DNA from: Pseudoips prasinana
Taxonomy: Eukaryota > Arthropoda > Insecta > Lepidoptera > Nolidae
Length of the DNA: 64,000 nt
NCBI GenBank assembly: GCA_951640165.1
Contig: OX621252.1
Span: forward strand, 15,459,934-15,523,933
Direction of reading: 5' to 3'
Shown: piece after piece, positions 32,455 through 42,777 of the stretch
Layout of the letters: every line of letters begins with the position of its first letter
Position numbering within the stretch: the stretch's first letter is position 1
Made by a program: the position numbers and the translations under genes
The notes under the pieces: generated by a model
Database searches by the model: none
Told to the model about the DNA's origin: nothing
Seen by the model: the letters and a program-made list of their open reading frames with translations, nothing else

Positions 32455-35400
32455 ATGAGTGTACAAAGTTTTGAAGAGCTTGTATCTATCGTCGGACCAC
32501 TAATAAAAAAAGAAGATACACGGCTACGCCTTGCTGTTCCTGTGGAGGAGAGACTAAGCGTGACGTTAAGGTAAGTAACAAAACAGTTTGCATAGTTAAC
32601 ATTTTTATTATCTTTTAATAGAAAATTACAAATTTTGCTACAAACAACACTTAGTAATTGGTAATGATCATGTTAGAATAAAAGAGTCTGTATGCATTTT
32701 ATGAAGATCTTTTTTTCTCTATGTAAATTTATTTTTCTACTTGATAATGTCATGTCTGACACAAAAAGATTTTTCAGTTGTTCAGGAAAAATATAATAAT
32801 GAAAATACAAGTTTTATCTAAACTTTATTTTATCTTTTATTAAATAACTGCGCGAATACCTACTAACAGGTTATGGGCCCAGGCTTAGAGTGAAAAGTCG
32901 AAAGGCAACAAGAGTTCGCATAGAGATCAAAACTCTAAAGGAACAATAATGGCACAATCTTCGGAGATTTCAGGCAGCAATGGCTTACCTTCTATAGAGA
33001 AGCTAGAAGGTAACAGCAATTATCATACGTGGAAATTCATGATGGAGATATATATTGTTCACGATGATTTATGGGAGTACACAAGCGCTACGCCTGAAAG
33101 TACTGATGTGAAAGGTATCATAAAAGACCAAAGAGCAAGAGCAAAGATTTGCTTAATGATAAGGCCACATTGCGTGATACATGTGCGGAAAGCTAAAACT
33201 GCAAAAGATGCTTGGGAAGCATTACGGAACGCGTTTGAAGATAGAGGTTTAAATAACCGGTGCCGGCTGCTCTCAAGACTAGTAGGCATGAAGCTAGAAC
33301 AATTCCCAACTATCAGGGAATATGTGACTTCCGTCATGATGATATCCCAGGAACTTCAAGACCTAGGAAAAGAGGTTGACGACGAACTGTTGGCTGCTCT
33401 AATTCTCCAAGGACTTACCCCAGAGTTTCAGCCTATGAGATTGGCCATAGAGAATAGCAACATAGCTCTTACTACAGACTATATAAAGACGAAGCTTTTT
33501 CAACTTGAAGATACCTATTCGCAAAGCTCGAGTGCAAGCCGATTATCATCCGCTTTGACGTCAAATAAGCCTAATGGCAAGAGGCCATCCAAGAAGACGA
33601 AATTAAAGATAAAATGCTTTATTTGCGACGGACCACACAAAGCACATTCATGCCCAGACAATCCAAAAGCAAAGAGAGAAGCTTTACAAGCCTACGCGTT
33701 TGGCACGTCAACGTCACAAGGAAGAGACTGGATCATTGATTCTGGCGCGTCAACACATATGACGAACCAAAAGGATTGGTTCAAAGATTTTAATGGCAAT
33801 TCTAAGCCTTTGAGAGTGACATGTGCGGATGGTAATGAAGTGCTAGGTGCGGGTGAAGGTACGGTAGTATGCGAGTCAGGCTTAACAATCAGCAACGTTA
33901 CGTTTGTACCAAAATTAAATTCTAACTTGTTAAGTGTGAATGCGATTGCGAGAAAAGGTCACGTAATAGTATTTACAGAGAAAGGATGCGACATCTACAA
34001 AAGAGATGAGTGTGAAGTGAGAGGTAAGTCTGTTGTGAAAGGTGTGGAAGAAAGAGGCATTTATAAACTTAAGTGCTGTTCACAGGGTTCTGCACTAGCG
34101 ACAGCAGAGAAAGACCAACTGATGTTATGGCATCGGAGGATGGGACATCTTGGTTTGCATAACCTTAAACTACTCAGGGACAAGATGGCGCTAGGGGTGA
34201 GTTTTCCTAATACTTCTTGTAAACTGGAGTGCATATCTTGCATTATGGGGAAACATACGAAACAACCGTTTCGTAAAAGTGGTACAACAAGAGCTAAGAA
34301 AGCACTAGGCTTAGTGCACGCTGATGTATGCGGACCTATGAATATAAGTTCTATAAGTGGGTGCCGATATTTTTTGACGTTTATCGATGATATTACGCGA
34401 AAAACCTTTGTATATTTTTTGAAACATAAGAGTGAGGTTTTTGAGAAATTTAAAGAGTTTAAAGCGTTTGCAGAGAACCAGTGCAATAAGAAAATTATGA
34501 TTCTGCGCACTGACAATGGAACCGAGTTCGTCAATAAACAGATGGATGATTTTCTGAGCAAATGCGGAATCCAACATCAACTTACGGTGGAATATACACC
34601 AGAGCAGAATGGTGTAGCCGAACGTGCCAATCGCACAATCTGCGATAAAGCAAGAAGCATGCTACAGGAGTCAGGATTAGAAAAACGGTTTTGGGCAGAG
34701 GCAGTCCATCATGCCGTGTTTCTAAAGAATAAATCACCAACGATTGCGGTAAAGGATATGACACCCGATGAAAAATGGTCAGGGAGGAAATGCGATCTGA
34801 GTATGTTGAGAACTTTTGGTTGCAAAGCTTTCATGCATATTCCCAAAGAGAAGAGAACTAAGTGGGATGCAAAAAGCAGAAAACTAATTCACACAGGATT
34901 CTGTGACAATGCTAAAGCATACCGTCTTGTGGATAAAAGCACGGGAGAGGTATTCAAGGCGAAAAACGTAGTATTTTTTGAGAATCAAAAGGCAGATAAG
35001 CCTATAAAAGATTCTATAGAGGTTTCAGAAATTATAATTCTTGAAGAAAAGACACAGAACCCAGGAGAATCAGTTACAGAATGTAGTCCTCAAACAGATT
35101 TAGCAAGAAACATTGACAATAATACCGTTGTTCCTATCAGTGTTCCTAGAGGAGAACCAGAACAAGAGAGATCGGTATTATCTGACAATCCGGTTCAACA
35201 TCAAGGAAACTTCCAAGAATCGGAAGACATAGAGTTTCAAGACTGTGAGTCGGACATAACTGTCCAGGACCAAACTATAGAAATGGAACGGAGGTATCCA
35301 TTGAGAGTAAGAAAACCTAAAGAGTTCCCTGATCATATTCTGTACCAAGCAATAGAAACAGACCTGAACCCCAATACGGTTCAAGAGGCACTGTCCCGGC

Positions 35401-38400
35401 CTGATAGTAAAGAATGGAAAGCTGCAATTCAGGAGGAGCTTGACGCGTTAAAGAAAAACAACGCATGGATTTTAGTTAAGCCTGAACGAGCGATTAACGT
35501 CGTTGATTCGAAATGGCTTTTTCGAATCAAAGAAGAGGCGGGAAATAAGAGAAGATATAAGGCTCGACTTGTTGCTAGAGGCTTTAGCCAGAGGTATGGC
35601 ATCGATTACGACGAGACATTTTCTCCGGTGGTGAGACATAGTTCGTTGAGAATTCTCCTGTCACTGGCAGCTAAAAGTGGCCTAAATATAGATCAAATGG
35701 ACGTAAAAACAGCGTTCTTAAACGGTGACTTATCTGAAACAGTCTTCATGACTCAACCGAAAGGTTATGAAGAAAAAGGGAGAGAGGATTACGTGTGTCT
35801 TCTTAAACGTTCGCTTTACGGGTTAAAGCAAGCCCCCAGGGCTTGGAACAACAAGCTGAACAATGAGTTGTTACAGTTGTCGTTCAAACGATCTAAAAAT
35901 GAACCGTGTATATACACAAGATCTCAGGGCAAGAAAATTATCATTCTAGCAGTATATGTAGACGATATGCTGATATTATGGAATGACGCAGAAGAGTTGT
36001 GTAAAGTGAAATTGGACCTAATGTCGAAATTTGAGATGAAGGACCTTGGGAAGGCGGAGTACATTTTAGGTATACGCATAACGCAAAACGATATTGGGAT
36101 CAAAGTTGACCAAGAGAAGTATGTCAGTAAAATATTGAAGGTTTTTGGGATGGCTGACTGCAAAATTGCTTCAACACCATCAAGTACTGGTCAAAAACTT
36201 GAAAAACCTGGACCGGAACATAAACCTGATCCGAGGATTCCATATCAGAATTTAATTGGTTCACTGATGTACATATCTGTTTGCACAAGGCCGGATATTT
36301 CACATGCAGTTAATTATCTAAGCCAATTCAATACATGCTATACTGAGGAGCACTGGACAGCTGCGAAACAAGTGCTTAGATATTTAAAGGGTACTAAAAG
36401 TCTAGGGCTGCAGTATAAGAGAACAGGAATGACTAAAGTACACGGTTATACGGATGCAAGTCATGCGAATTGTTACGACAGGAAGTCATACTCGGGTATG
36501 GTTTTCATGCATATGGGAGCTGCGATTTCTTGGGAAAGCATAAAACAGAAGACAGTTGCTCTATCCACAGCAGAGGCTGAGTATGTTGCAATATCTGAGA
36601 CCGCTAGAGAGGCAATATTCCTAAAGCGATTCCTTGCAGAAATTACAGGCGCAGCTGAAATGCCAATGAGAATTTATTGCGACAGCCAATCTGCTGTAGC
36701 TATTGCGCAAAACCCTGTGCACCATCAACGCACAAAACACATTGATGTGCGACACCATTTTGTAAGAGAAGCAGTAGAACATGGTCAAATAGAGTTAGAA
36801 TATAAAGAGACAACTTATATGGTTGCAGATATTTTAACTAAACCGCTGTTGAAAGGAAAGTTTAAATGGTGTGTTTTGAGTATGGGTGTTGTGTGATTTT
36901 GTGATGGATGGAAGTAGAGAAATCAATTTAAGGAGGCGTGTTAGAATAAAAGAGTCTGTATGCATTTTATGAAGATCTTTTTTTCTCTATGTAAATTTAT
37001 TTTTCTACTTGATAATGTCATGTCTGACACAAAAAGATTTTTCAGTTGTTCAGGAAAAATATAATAATGAAAATACAAGTTTTATCTAAACTTTATTTTA
37101 TCTTTTATTAAATAACTGCGCGAATACCTACTAACAGATCATCATCAAGTAATTATCATTTATTTCCTTTTTTTAGTCTCCGCATAGTATATTACAAATC
37201 AAACAGGTTCTGTGGAGAAGGAGTAAAACTGGACAAGTACGACTGAGCCGTGTCACTAGACTGGCTATCTATGGAATGACGTGGTTGTGGACTTTGCACT
37301 GGATTGAAATAGGCTTGTGACTGTGACTTATCACTGGAATGACCTGGTTGTTGATTTTGTTCTGGATTTCGACTTGTCTGCATATTAGGAGGAAATATAT
37401 GGAAGTGTGTGGACTGTTGTAAATTAAAATTCTGTTGTCTCATGTTTCTGATTTGTTTGAAAACTGACAAAATTTGTATTTTTGCTTCCAATTTCTCATC
37501 TGCAGATAGTTCTCTTAACGAAGGAACAATAGACATGGCAAAGTTATAATCTTCATCCGCTTCGGTATTCTTCAGTGCATTTAATAATGCTTCATCGACT
37601 TCTGAGTTTGATGTGGTTTTATTTACTTTTCTCTTTCTTGGGGTGGATGTTGCTGTTCGTCTGACAATGACGTTATCCTCCGTATCATCTTCTGCATCTG
37701 TAGTCGTCGTCAAATCAATATTGCTTTCTGTGGGCCTCGATTGAACAGACGGCAAAAGAAATAGTAATTGTTGGAAATAAACGTATTCGCGTCTGTTCTT
37801 GGCAGCTTGACCAGATTTTAAATTTTTCTGTGCATTAAGTTCCCTTTTGAAACAAGTTCTCAAATTTATCCATTTTTTTGCACCTCATGACCTGAAACAA
37901 ATTAAGAAATAATGTTGTTACTATTATTTACAGATATTTAGCCACAGGAAGCAGTTTTTACGTACTATCCGATGATTACCTTCTTGGCGTTACTACAATA
38001 AGAGAAATCGTACTGGATACGTGTGAACAGCTGTGGAACGCTCTTCAACCCTTATACATGGCTAACAAGCAAGAAGAGGACTGGATTCAAATTGCAGATG
38101 AATTTTATCAACGAACGAATTTCCCAAACGTGATAGGAGCAATTGATGGCAAACATATCCGAATGGTTAAACCACAGCATTCCGGATCTTCATTTTATAA
38201 TTATAAAAAGTTTTTTTCGTGCGTATTAATGGCGTGGACTGACGCAGACTATAAATTTGTATCTATTGATGTGGGAGCGTTTGGTACTTCAAGCGATTCA
38301 GAAATATTTAAATCATCTAATATGGGTAAACGACTAATAGCCAATCAACTAGATATTCCAGACGGAAGACATCTTCCTAATGATGAAAACGGAAGGGTTA

Positions 38401-38831
38401 TCCCATTTTATGTGGTTGGTGATGAAGCGTTCGGACTTTCAAGCAAAATTTTACGGCCATATGCAAAAAGAAATTTGAACTATACCAAACGAATTTTCAA
38501 TTACCGGCACACTAGAGCGCGTCGAATTGTTGAATGTACATTTGGAATTTTGGCCAATAAATGGCGTATTTTTCACCGGCCAATTGATGTAAATATAAAT
38601 TTCTGTGTACAAATAATAAAAGCGTGTTGTATCTTACACAATTACGTTCGTGTTAAAGATGGAATCCAAATTCAAGATACGTTTTATGAGTGTCCCTTGT
38701 CTAACTTTAGAACAAGGAATAACATGAGTGGTGTTACTAATAACATAAGTGGGTTGAATGTTCGGCAATATCTATCATCATACTTTGTTACCCCACAGGG
38801 CAGTGTTCCATTTCAATATGATAAAGTGTAA
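32455..38831 (+). CDS. Harbinger DDE transposase, copy 2 (intron invaded by Copia)
   Basis: Exon 1 32455-32570 and exon 2 37934-38831 repeat copy 1. The 257-residue product of the main exon is identical, with all three catalytic residues. The intron is now 5.4 kb because of the Copia insertion, so correct splicing may be impaired. The same TAA upstream of the Met is present. Confidence 0.85.
32671..32868 (+). repeat. Copia 5' LTR
   Basis: 198 bp starting TGTTAGAATAAAAG and ending CTACTAACA. I saw no difference from the 3' LTR. Confidence 0.95.
32869..32882 (+). other. Copia primer binding site
   Basis: GGTTATGGGCCCAG directly follows the 5' LTR. It is the Copia-type site complementary to the anticodon-loop region of initiator Met tRNA. 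Confidence 0.88.
32949..36896 (+). CDS. Copia Gag-Pol polyprotein
   Basis: Single 1315-residue frame. Order of domains: a Gag region (residues about 1-210), a variant zinc knuckle CFICDGPHKAHSC near 225, an aspartic protease with WIIDSGAST near 263, and an integrase. The integrase shows the HRRMGHLG and CISCIMGKH zinc residues, then HADVCGPM near 458, RTDNGTEF and EQNGVAERANRT. Next comes a reverse transcriptase with the YVDDML active site near 1002, and an RNase H with YTDASHA near 1167 and CDSQSAVA. This integrase-before-RT order defines Ty1/Copia. There is no internal stop or frameshift and the length is normal for the family, so it may be competent. The overlapping minus-strand frames are shadows. 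Confidence 0.97.
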   Translation: MAQSSEISGSNGLPSIEKLEGNSNYHTWKFMMEIYIVHDDLWEYTSATPESTDVKGIIKDQRARAKICLMIRPHCVIHVRKAKTAKDAWEALRNAFEDRGLNNRCRLLSRLVGMKLEQFPTIREYVTSVMMISQELQDLGKEVDDELLAALILQGLTPEFQPMRLAIENSNIALTTDYIKTKLFQLEDTYSQSSSASRLSSALTSNKPNGKRPSKKTKLKIKCFICDGPHKAHSCPDNPKAKREALQAYAFGTSTSQGRDWIIDSGASTHMTNQKDWFKDFNGNSKPLRVTCADGNEVLGAGEGTVVCESGLTISNVTFVPKLNSNLLSVNAIARKGHVIVFTEKGCDIYKRDECEVRGKSVVKGVEERGIYKLKCCSQGSALATAEKDQLMLWHRRMGHLGLHNLKLLRDKMALGVSFPNTSCKLECISCIMGKHTKQPFRKSGTTRAKKALGLVHADVCGPMNISSISGCRYFLTFIDDITRKTFVYFLKHKSEVFEKFKEFKAFAENQCNKKIMILRTDNGTEFVNKQMDDFLSKCGIQHQLTVEYTPEQNGVAERANRTICDKARSMLQESGLEKRFWAEAVHHAVFLKNKSPTIAVKDMTPDEKWSGRKCDLSMLRTFGCKAFMHIPKEKRTKWDAKSRKLIHTGFCDNAKAYRLVDKSTGEVFKAKNVVFFENQKADKPIKDSIEVSEIIILEEKTQNPGESVTECSPQTDLARNIDNNTVVPISVPRGEPEQERSVLSDNPVQHQGNFQESEDIEFQDCESDITVQDQTIEMERRYPLRVRKPKEFPDHILYQAIETDLNPNTVQEALSRPDSKEWKAAIQEELDALKKNNAWILVKPERAINVVDSKWLFRIKEEAGNKRRYKARLVARGFSQRYGIDYDETFSPVVRHSSLRILLSLAAKSGLNIDQMDVKTAFLNGDLSETVFMTQPKGYEEKGREDYVCLLKRSLYGLKQAPRAWNNKLNNELLQLSFKRSKNEPCIYTRSQGKKIIILAVYVDDMLILWNDAEELCKVKLDLMSKFEMKDLGKAEYILGIRITQNDIGIKVDQEKYVSKILKVFGMADCKIASTPSSTGQKLEKPGPEHKPDPRIPYQNLIGSLMYISVCTRPDISHAVNYLSQFNTCYTEEHWTAAKQVLRYLKGTKSLGLQYKRTGMTKVHGYTDASHANCYDRKSYSGMVFMHMGAAISWESIKQKTVALSTAEAEYVAISETAREAIFLKRFLAEITGAAEMPMRIYCDSQSAVAIAQNPVHHQRTKHIDVRHHFVREAVEHGQIELEYKETTYMVADILTKPLLKGKFKWCVLSMGVV
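36930..36938 (+). other. Copia polypurine tract
   Basis: AAGGAGGCG lies immediately before the 3' LTR, in the position expected for plus-strand priming. Confidence 0.7.
36939..37136 (+). repeat. Copia 3' LTR
   Basis: 198 bp, identical by eye to the 5' LTR, followed by the GATCA target duplicate. Confidence 0.95.
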
Positions 38832-39110
38832 ATATCATTTATCTACACTCATTTCATAATCTTCCTAAACCTAACCTAATTATAATGTGTTTAAACGTAA
38901 ATAAATACAATTTTATTACTTACCTTGTTTTCTTCTTTCTTCACTAGTGAGTTCCAACCAGTTTGGTACAACTGCCTCGCAAACTTCTTCCCATAATGAT
39001 TTTTTCAAATTGGCGTCAGCATATTCCTTTAGAGATTTTTTATACAAAGCCGGCCGCTTCTCTACTTCTTCGATTAATTTCGTAGTTTCCACACTCGATA
39101 TCAATGACAT
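37192..39110 (-). pseudogene. Harbinger MADF protein, copy 2, frameshifted
   Basis: Exon A 39110-38924 is intact. Exon B 37891-37192 has seven A where copy 1 has eight, just after the acceptor. This shifts the frame within the MADF helix and meets a stop four codons later. The rest of the frame downstream is preserved and nearly identical to copy 1, so the deletion is recent. Confidence 0.85.
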
Positions 39111-39454
39111 TGTGTGCCTACTCGTCGCCTACGTATCTCCCGCGCTATGAATCGGATCGACTGACAAGTGCGCGCACACACATACTGCGTCATACTGACT
39201 GTGCCATCGGTCGATAGTCGAGCGACAGTTTAGTTGAATGTAATGCGCGCACTCGCATACAACTTCATGCACATATGCAATCGGCCGATAGTCGTTCAAT
39301 AGTTTGATCGAATAGGGATCGGGCAGTCGGATACGATAGTTCGGTCGTACAACTTTTAATCTTCAAGTGCGCACACTGCCATATAACTCTATACTGATCC
39401 TCTGACCGATCAAACTATCGGCCAACTTAAATCGCTAGTGCGCGCAGGCTCTTA

Positions 39455-40631
39455 AATGAATATTGTCAATTGAAAACAGATTTCTTTCGCCCTTGTCAAA
39501 ACTTTCTAAAAGGAGCTAAGTCACTCTACGAGTGGTTAATACGGAAATATAGATGAAGCAGTAAACGGAAGATGTTATTTTATTTATTTATTTACATCAA
39601 ACATACTTAAATACAGTGCAGACATAAATAAACCCTTTTGGGTTTAGAACAACACAGTAGAATAGTTGATACGTATTTTAATAATTGCATTCGAAAATTT
39701 TATGAAACAATAAATAAGATTTTTTTATTCATGTGTATTTTTATTATTAGTTTAATTTATGTTTCTTTAATTAATAAGTTAGGTTATCTTAATAATAATT
39801 GTAAATACTTTCGAAATTCAATTTTAACGCAATAAATATTAATTTATTCTGTTTAAAAAAATATTAATCATTTGTATTAAAGCTATAAAGCGGCGTTTGA
39901 ACGCGCTGTGACGTCACGTGTCGCCTCACGCAGCGCGCCGGCTGGTTTGCGGGTACAAGGTACAATGCATTTAATCACCGCTGCTGGTGGCTCGTACTTG
40001 CGATTTTATTACGAGAAAATTATTAGAAAATGCCGTGTAGTGCCCAAGAGTTTTAATTCCAATGTTAACACACCCAAAAAGTGTTTTTAGTATACCTAAA
40101 TATGCTATGATAAGGAAGAAATGGATGACCGCAATACGCAGACAGGATTCAATAGGACTGAACACTATTGCATTTTGTTATGAATATTATTTTGATCTCA
40201 ATAACTATTATATTTATACTTTTCTCATGAAGCACTACGTTATCTATTGGTGCATTTTATAACCAACTTCTGACAAAGGTAGATAAACTTTTAAGTTTAG
40301 CTACCTTTGTCATTAAAGGATTTTACAATTTAATCTTTAAATAAGAGATATTAATATTCTTATTATCTATCAGGAACCTTGATATCAGGATGTTATAATA
40401 AATATATAAACCAACAATATCGTATTTTTTAAATGAGAATAGGTAATGTTACCTAACTTACTGACGTAGATTAAACATAGGATATTTGGAAAAAATATAT
40501 AATAACCACGAAATAATATATTTTACCTACTTATACAATATTTCGTGATTATTATCTACGTTTGACTTTAACCACTAATACTTAATAAGTAAAAATAGGT
40601 ATGTTGAATATAAGGCAAGTAAAATTGACTG
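39455..40631. other. intergenic sequence upstream of WDR37
   Basis: Contains a short GC-rich patch with TGACGTCA at 39909-39916 and hairpins. No gene. Confidence 0.5.
40266..40312. repeat. short hairpin upstream of WDR37
   Basis: TGACAAAGGTAG and its inverse CTACCTTTGTCA around an AT-rich loop that itself partly pairs. Confidence 0.7.
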
Positions 40632-40795
40632 CAAGTGAGGCGCAGCGGCTAAGACAGTCGCCGCTGTGCGTCCGAGGTATTATTCCCGCCCCGGACAACT
40701 ATTTGTGTAATCCGTAAATAGTTGTTCAGAGTCTGGATGTAGTTTGTGTCTGTCTATTATATGTTTGTAAAGTATTATAGTATTATTATTGTCTT
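40632..40795 (+). mobile_element. tRNA-derived SINE
   Basis: Head GAGGCGCAGCGGCTAAGACA, a degenerate box B, and the body TAAATAGTTGTTCAGAGTCT. Same family as 52267-52470. Confidence 0.75.
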
Positions 40796-41020
40796 TGAAA
40801 AAAAAACGTTAAGAATGACAGTGGTATTAATCTACAGCAGTTAGCGGGCCGCTGACTATAGTACTTACCTGCGTACGTAAGTATACTTGGAGATGGTGTA
40901 CAAAATTTTACAAACATTTTGCTAGAAATATAATAGTACCGGCCTTCATTGTATCCTAAATACTAGACATATCGTTAACACTTTTGAAGATTCATTCACA
41001 GAGTGAGTTTAAGTGGCTTG

Positions 41021-41272
41021 ACGGTCACCGTAGCCTAGTTGGTAGTGCTCCTGCCTACGAAGCTGGTGGTCCTGGGTTCGAATCCCGGTAAGTGCAAATA
41101 TTTGTGTGATGAGCACGAATATTTGTTTCTGAGTCATGGATGTTTTCTATGTATATAAGTATTTATCTATCTATATAAGTATGTACATCGTCGCCTGGTA
41201 CCCATAGTATAAGCTTTGCTTAGTTTGGGCCTAGGTTGATCTGTGTGACATTGTCCCTAGATATTATTATTA
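41021..41272 (+). mobile_element. tRNA-derived SINE
   Basis: Head CACCGTAGCCTAGTTGGTAG, box B GGGTTCGAATCCCGG, body and tail GCTTAGTTTGGGCC. Upstream of WDR37. Confidence 0.85.
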
Positions 41273-41858
41273 TTAGTTTATCCTCTACCGTTTGGTCTTA
41301 TTATGGTCGTCTATAGTGGCATTACAATTTGGAATTATACATAAATATAAAAAGGTACCTACTTATAATATTTTTATTTTATATTAGTTTAGTTAGTTCT
41401 TTATTAGATTTAATTAAAAAGGTACTGAAAACAAAAAAAAATAAGTAAGTAACTAAGTCGAGAGTATTATTGATATATTAAGAAACTTTGGATTCTTGAC
41501 GCCGCATGCTACTATCAATCAAAGTTTGTCAGCCGTGTAAGGAAATCTACCCCCCATGTAACCCTCTTCCAGGGTGCAGATATATGTAACTCACAAGGTA
41601 TTTAACAGGTTGATGTAATACAATAATAACAAATGAATAAATATAGCAATGATACAAGTACAGCGCGCGCGCGAGTCTTCACTTCAATGTGTTTCATACG
41701 GCGTGGGGTACGAGCGCACGGAGCGACCGGCACCGAGCCGACAGCTGACGTCACGCGTCGAGCGCGCGATATCTTGGAAATTTAAGTGCTCAAAACTTCT
41801 CACAGTCATAACTTCCGTAATACTGCATTGATTTACGTGAAATAAAGACTAATCTAAT

Positions 41859-41998
41859 GTACAGACGCCAGCACATCCAGCTACCCCAATCTGTCAAATT
41901 TCTTTTATAGATTTTCATCGTTATCACAAATCATAAGGTTCACTTTCAATTGGGTAAATTTGACAGATTGGGGTAGGTTGATGTGCTGGCGTCTGTAC
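41859..41998. mobile_element. MITE-1 copy
   Basis: 140 bp, ends GTACAGACGCCAGCACATCC inverted, interior closely similar to 11457-11598. Confidence 0.85.
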
Positions 41999-42599
41999 GT
42001 AATTTAATCTTTATTGTTAAGTAGCTTTTAGTGCAATAGTCGCATGTATTGGTCACCCTCATTATGAAACACAAATAGTTTGTTGTTTTAATTTTTTCTT
42101 GTCAATATTAGTCACTTCCATTGCAACTAATACGAAGGGTATCTGATTATAATATTTAGTACGTACTAATATTATAACCAGTACAATTATGTTTGTATAG
42201 ATTAGTAAATATGAACGCTGTTTTCGTAGGTCCACTCTTCCATTTCCTTGCTCTAAGGTATTTAGTTTTCGCAACGTGTGGAACAAGCATAATTTGACAA
42301 TAATGTTTATTTTTAGTCGATTCTCTTTGTGGTATCTCGATACCTTGCTTAAATGTCAATCAGTCGATATTGCATTGCATATCGCAACATCTATTTATCA
42401 AGACAAGACCAGAAGTTGCTCGTTTATTATTTTGATGGAATTTCTCACGAGTCGTATAAGTTATACACATAATAAGCACATTGGAAGATTCAATTTTATA
42501 AACATTGTTGGAGCATCTTAGTTATCTTATCTAACACACATGTGGCGTGTTATGTGATGTGAACTGTGAAGTGCATTTGACTGCAATCTGCCTTCAATC
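41999..42599 (+). promoter_or_regulatory. probable WDR37 promoter region and 5' UTR
   Basis: Immediately upstream of the WDR37 ATG. No TATA box at a convincing place; the start site cannot be fixed from sequence. Confidence 0.35.
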
Positions 42600-42777
42600 A
42601 TGAAATCCAGTAAACGACGGCTCCAAGCCCTCACTGAAGGGTCCGATGGGATGCCCAATTATCTTAAAATGGAAGATTCTGAAACATCTATACCACCAGT
42701 ATTTAGGTCTCGTTTACATGAACTATTTTCGCAGATAGAAAAAGAATTTGACCTTCTGTATACAGAAAATCTGAATC
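42600..42777 (+). CDS. WDR37: WDR37 exon 1
   Basis: 178 nt from ATG ([17 protein letters not shown]) through LYTENLN, ending in phase 1 at a GTAAGT donor. Confidence 0.93.

Larger units (their letters stand above)
32671..37136 (+). mobile_element. Copia-type LTR retrotransposon, apparently complete
   Basis: 4466 bp, bounded by TGTTAG...TAACA LTRs of 198 bp and a 5-bp target duplication GATCA (32666-32670 and 37137-37141). It has a tRNA-iMet-type primer site and one uninterrupted Gag-Pol frame. It sits in the intron of the copy 2 Harbinger transposase. Confidence 0.96.
32113..39451 (+). mobile_element. PIF/Harbinger transposon copy 2, split by a Copia insertion
   Basis: It begins AGGCCTGCGCGC directly after the last base of copy 1 and ends GCGCGCAGGCTC at 39451, followed by TTA at 39452-39454. 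Subtracting the Copia insert and its extra target copy leaves 2868 bp, one base less than copy 1. I noticed about four differences from copy 1: the base after the shared TAA, two codons near the MADF C terminus, and one lost A in an A8 run. Confidence 0.93.

Noticed and set aside
33059..36163. Minus-strand frames of 60-166 residues across the Copia region
   Set aside because: Shadows of the long Gag-Pol frame.
32113..39451. Harbinger tandem as a pure assembly duplication
   Set aside because: Copy 2 has its own Copia insertion, a distinct homopolymer length and a few private substitutions. An assembly error is still worth excluding with long reads.
41034..41105. tRNA genes at this and similar places with box B-like GGTTCGAATCCC
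   Set aside because: No acceptor-stem pairing closing the structure, and each is followed by a shared SINE body and tail; they are tRNA-derived SINEs.
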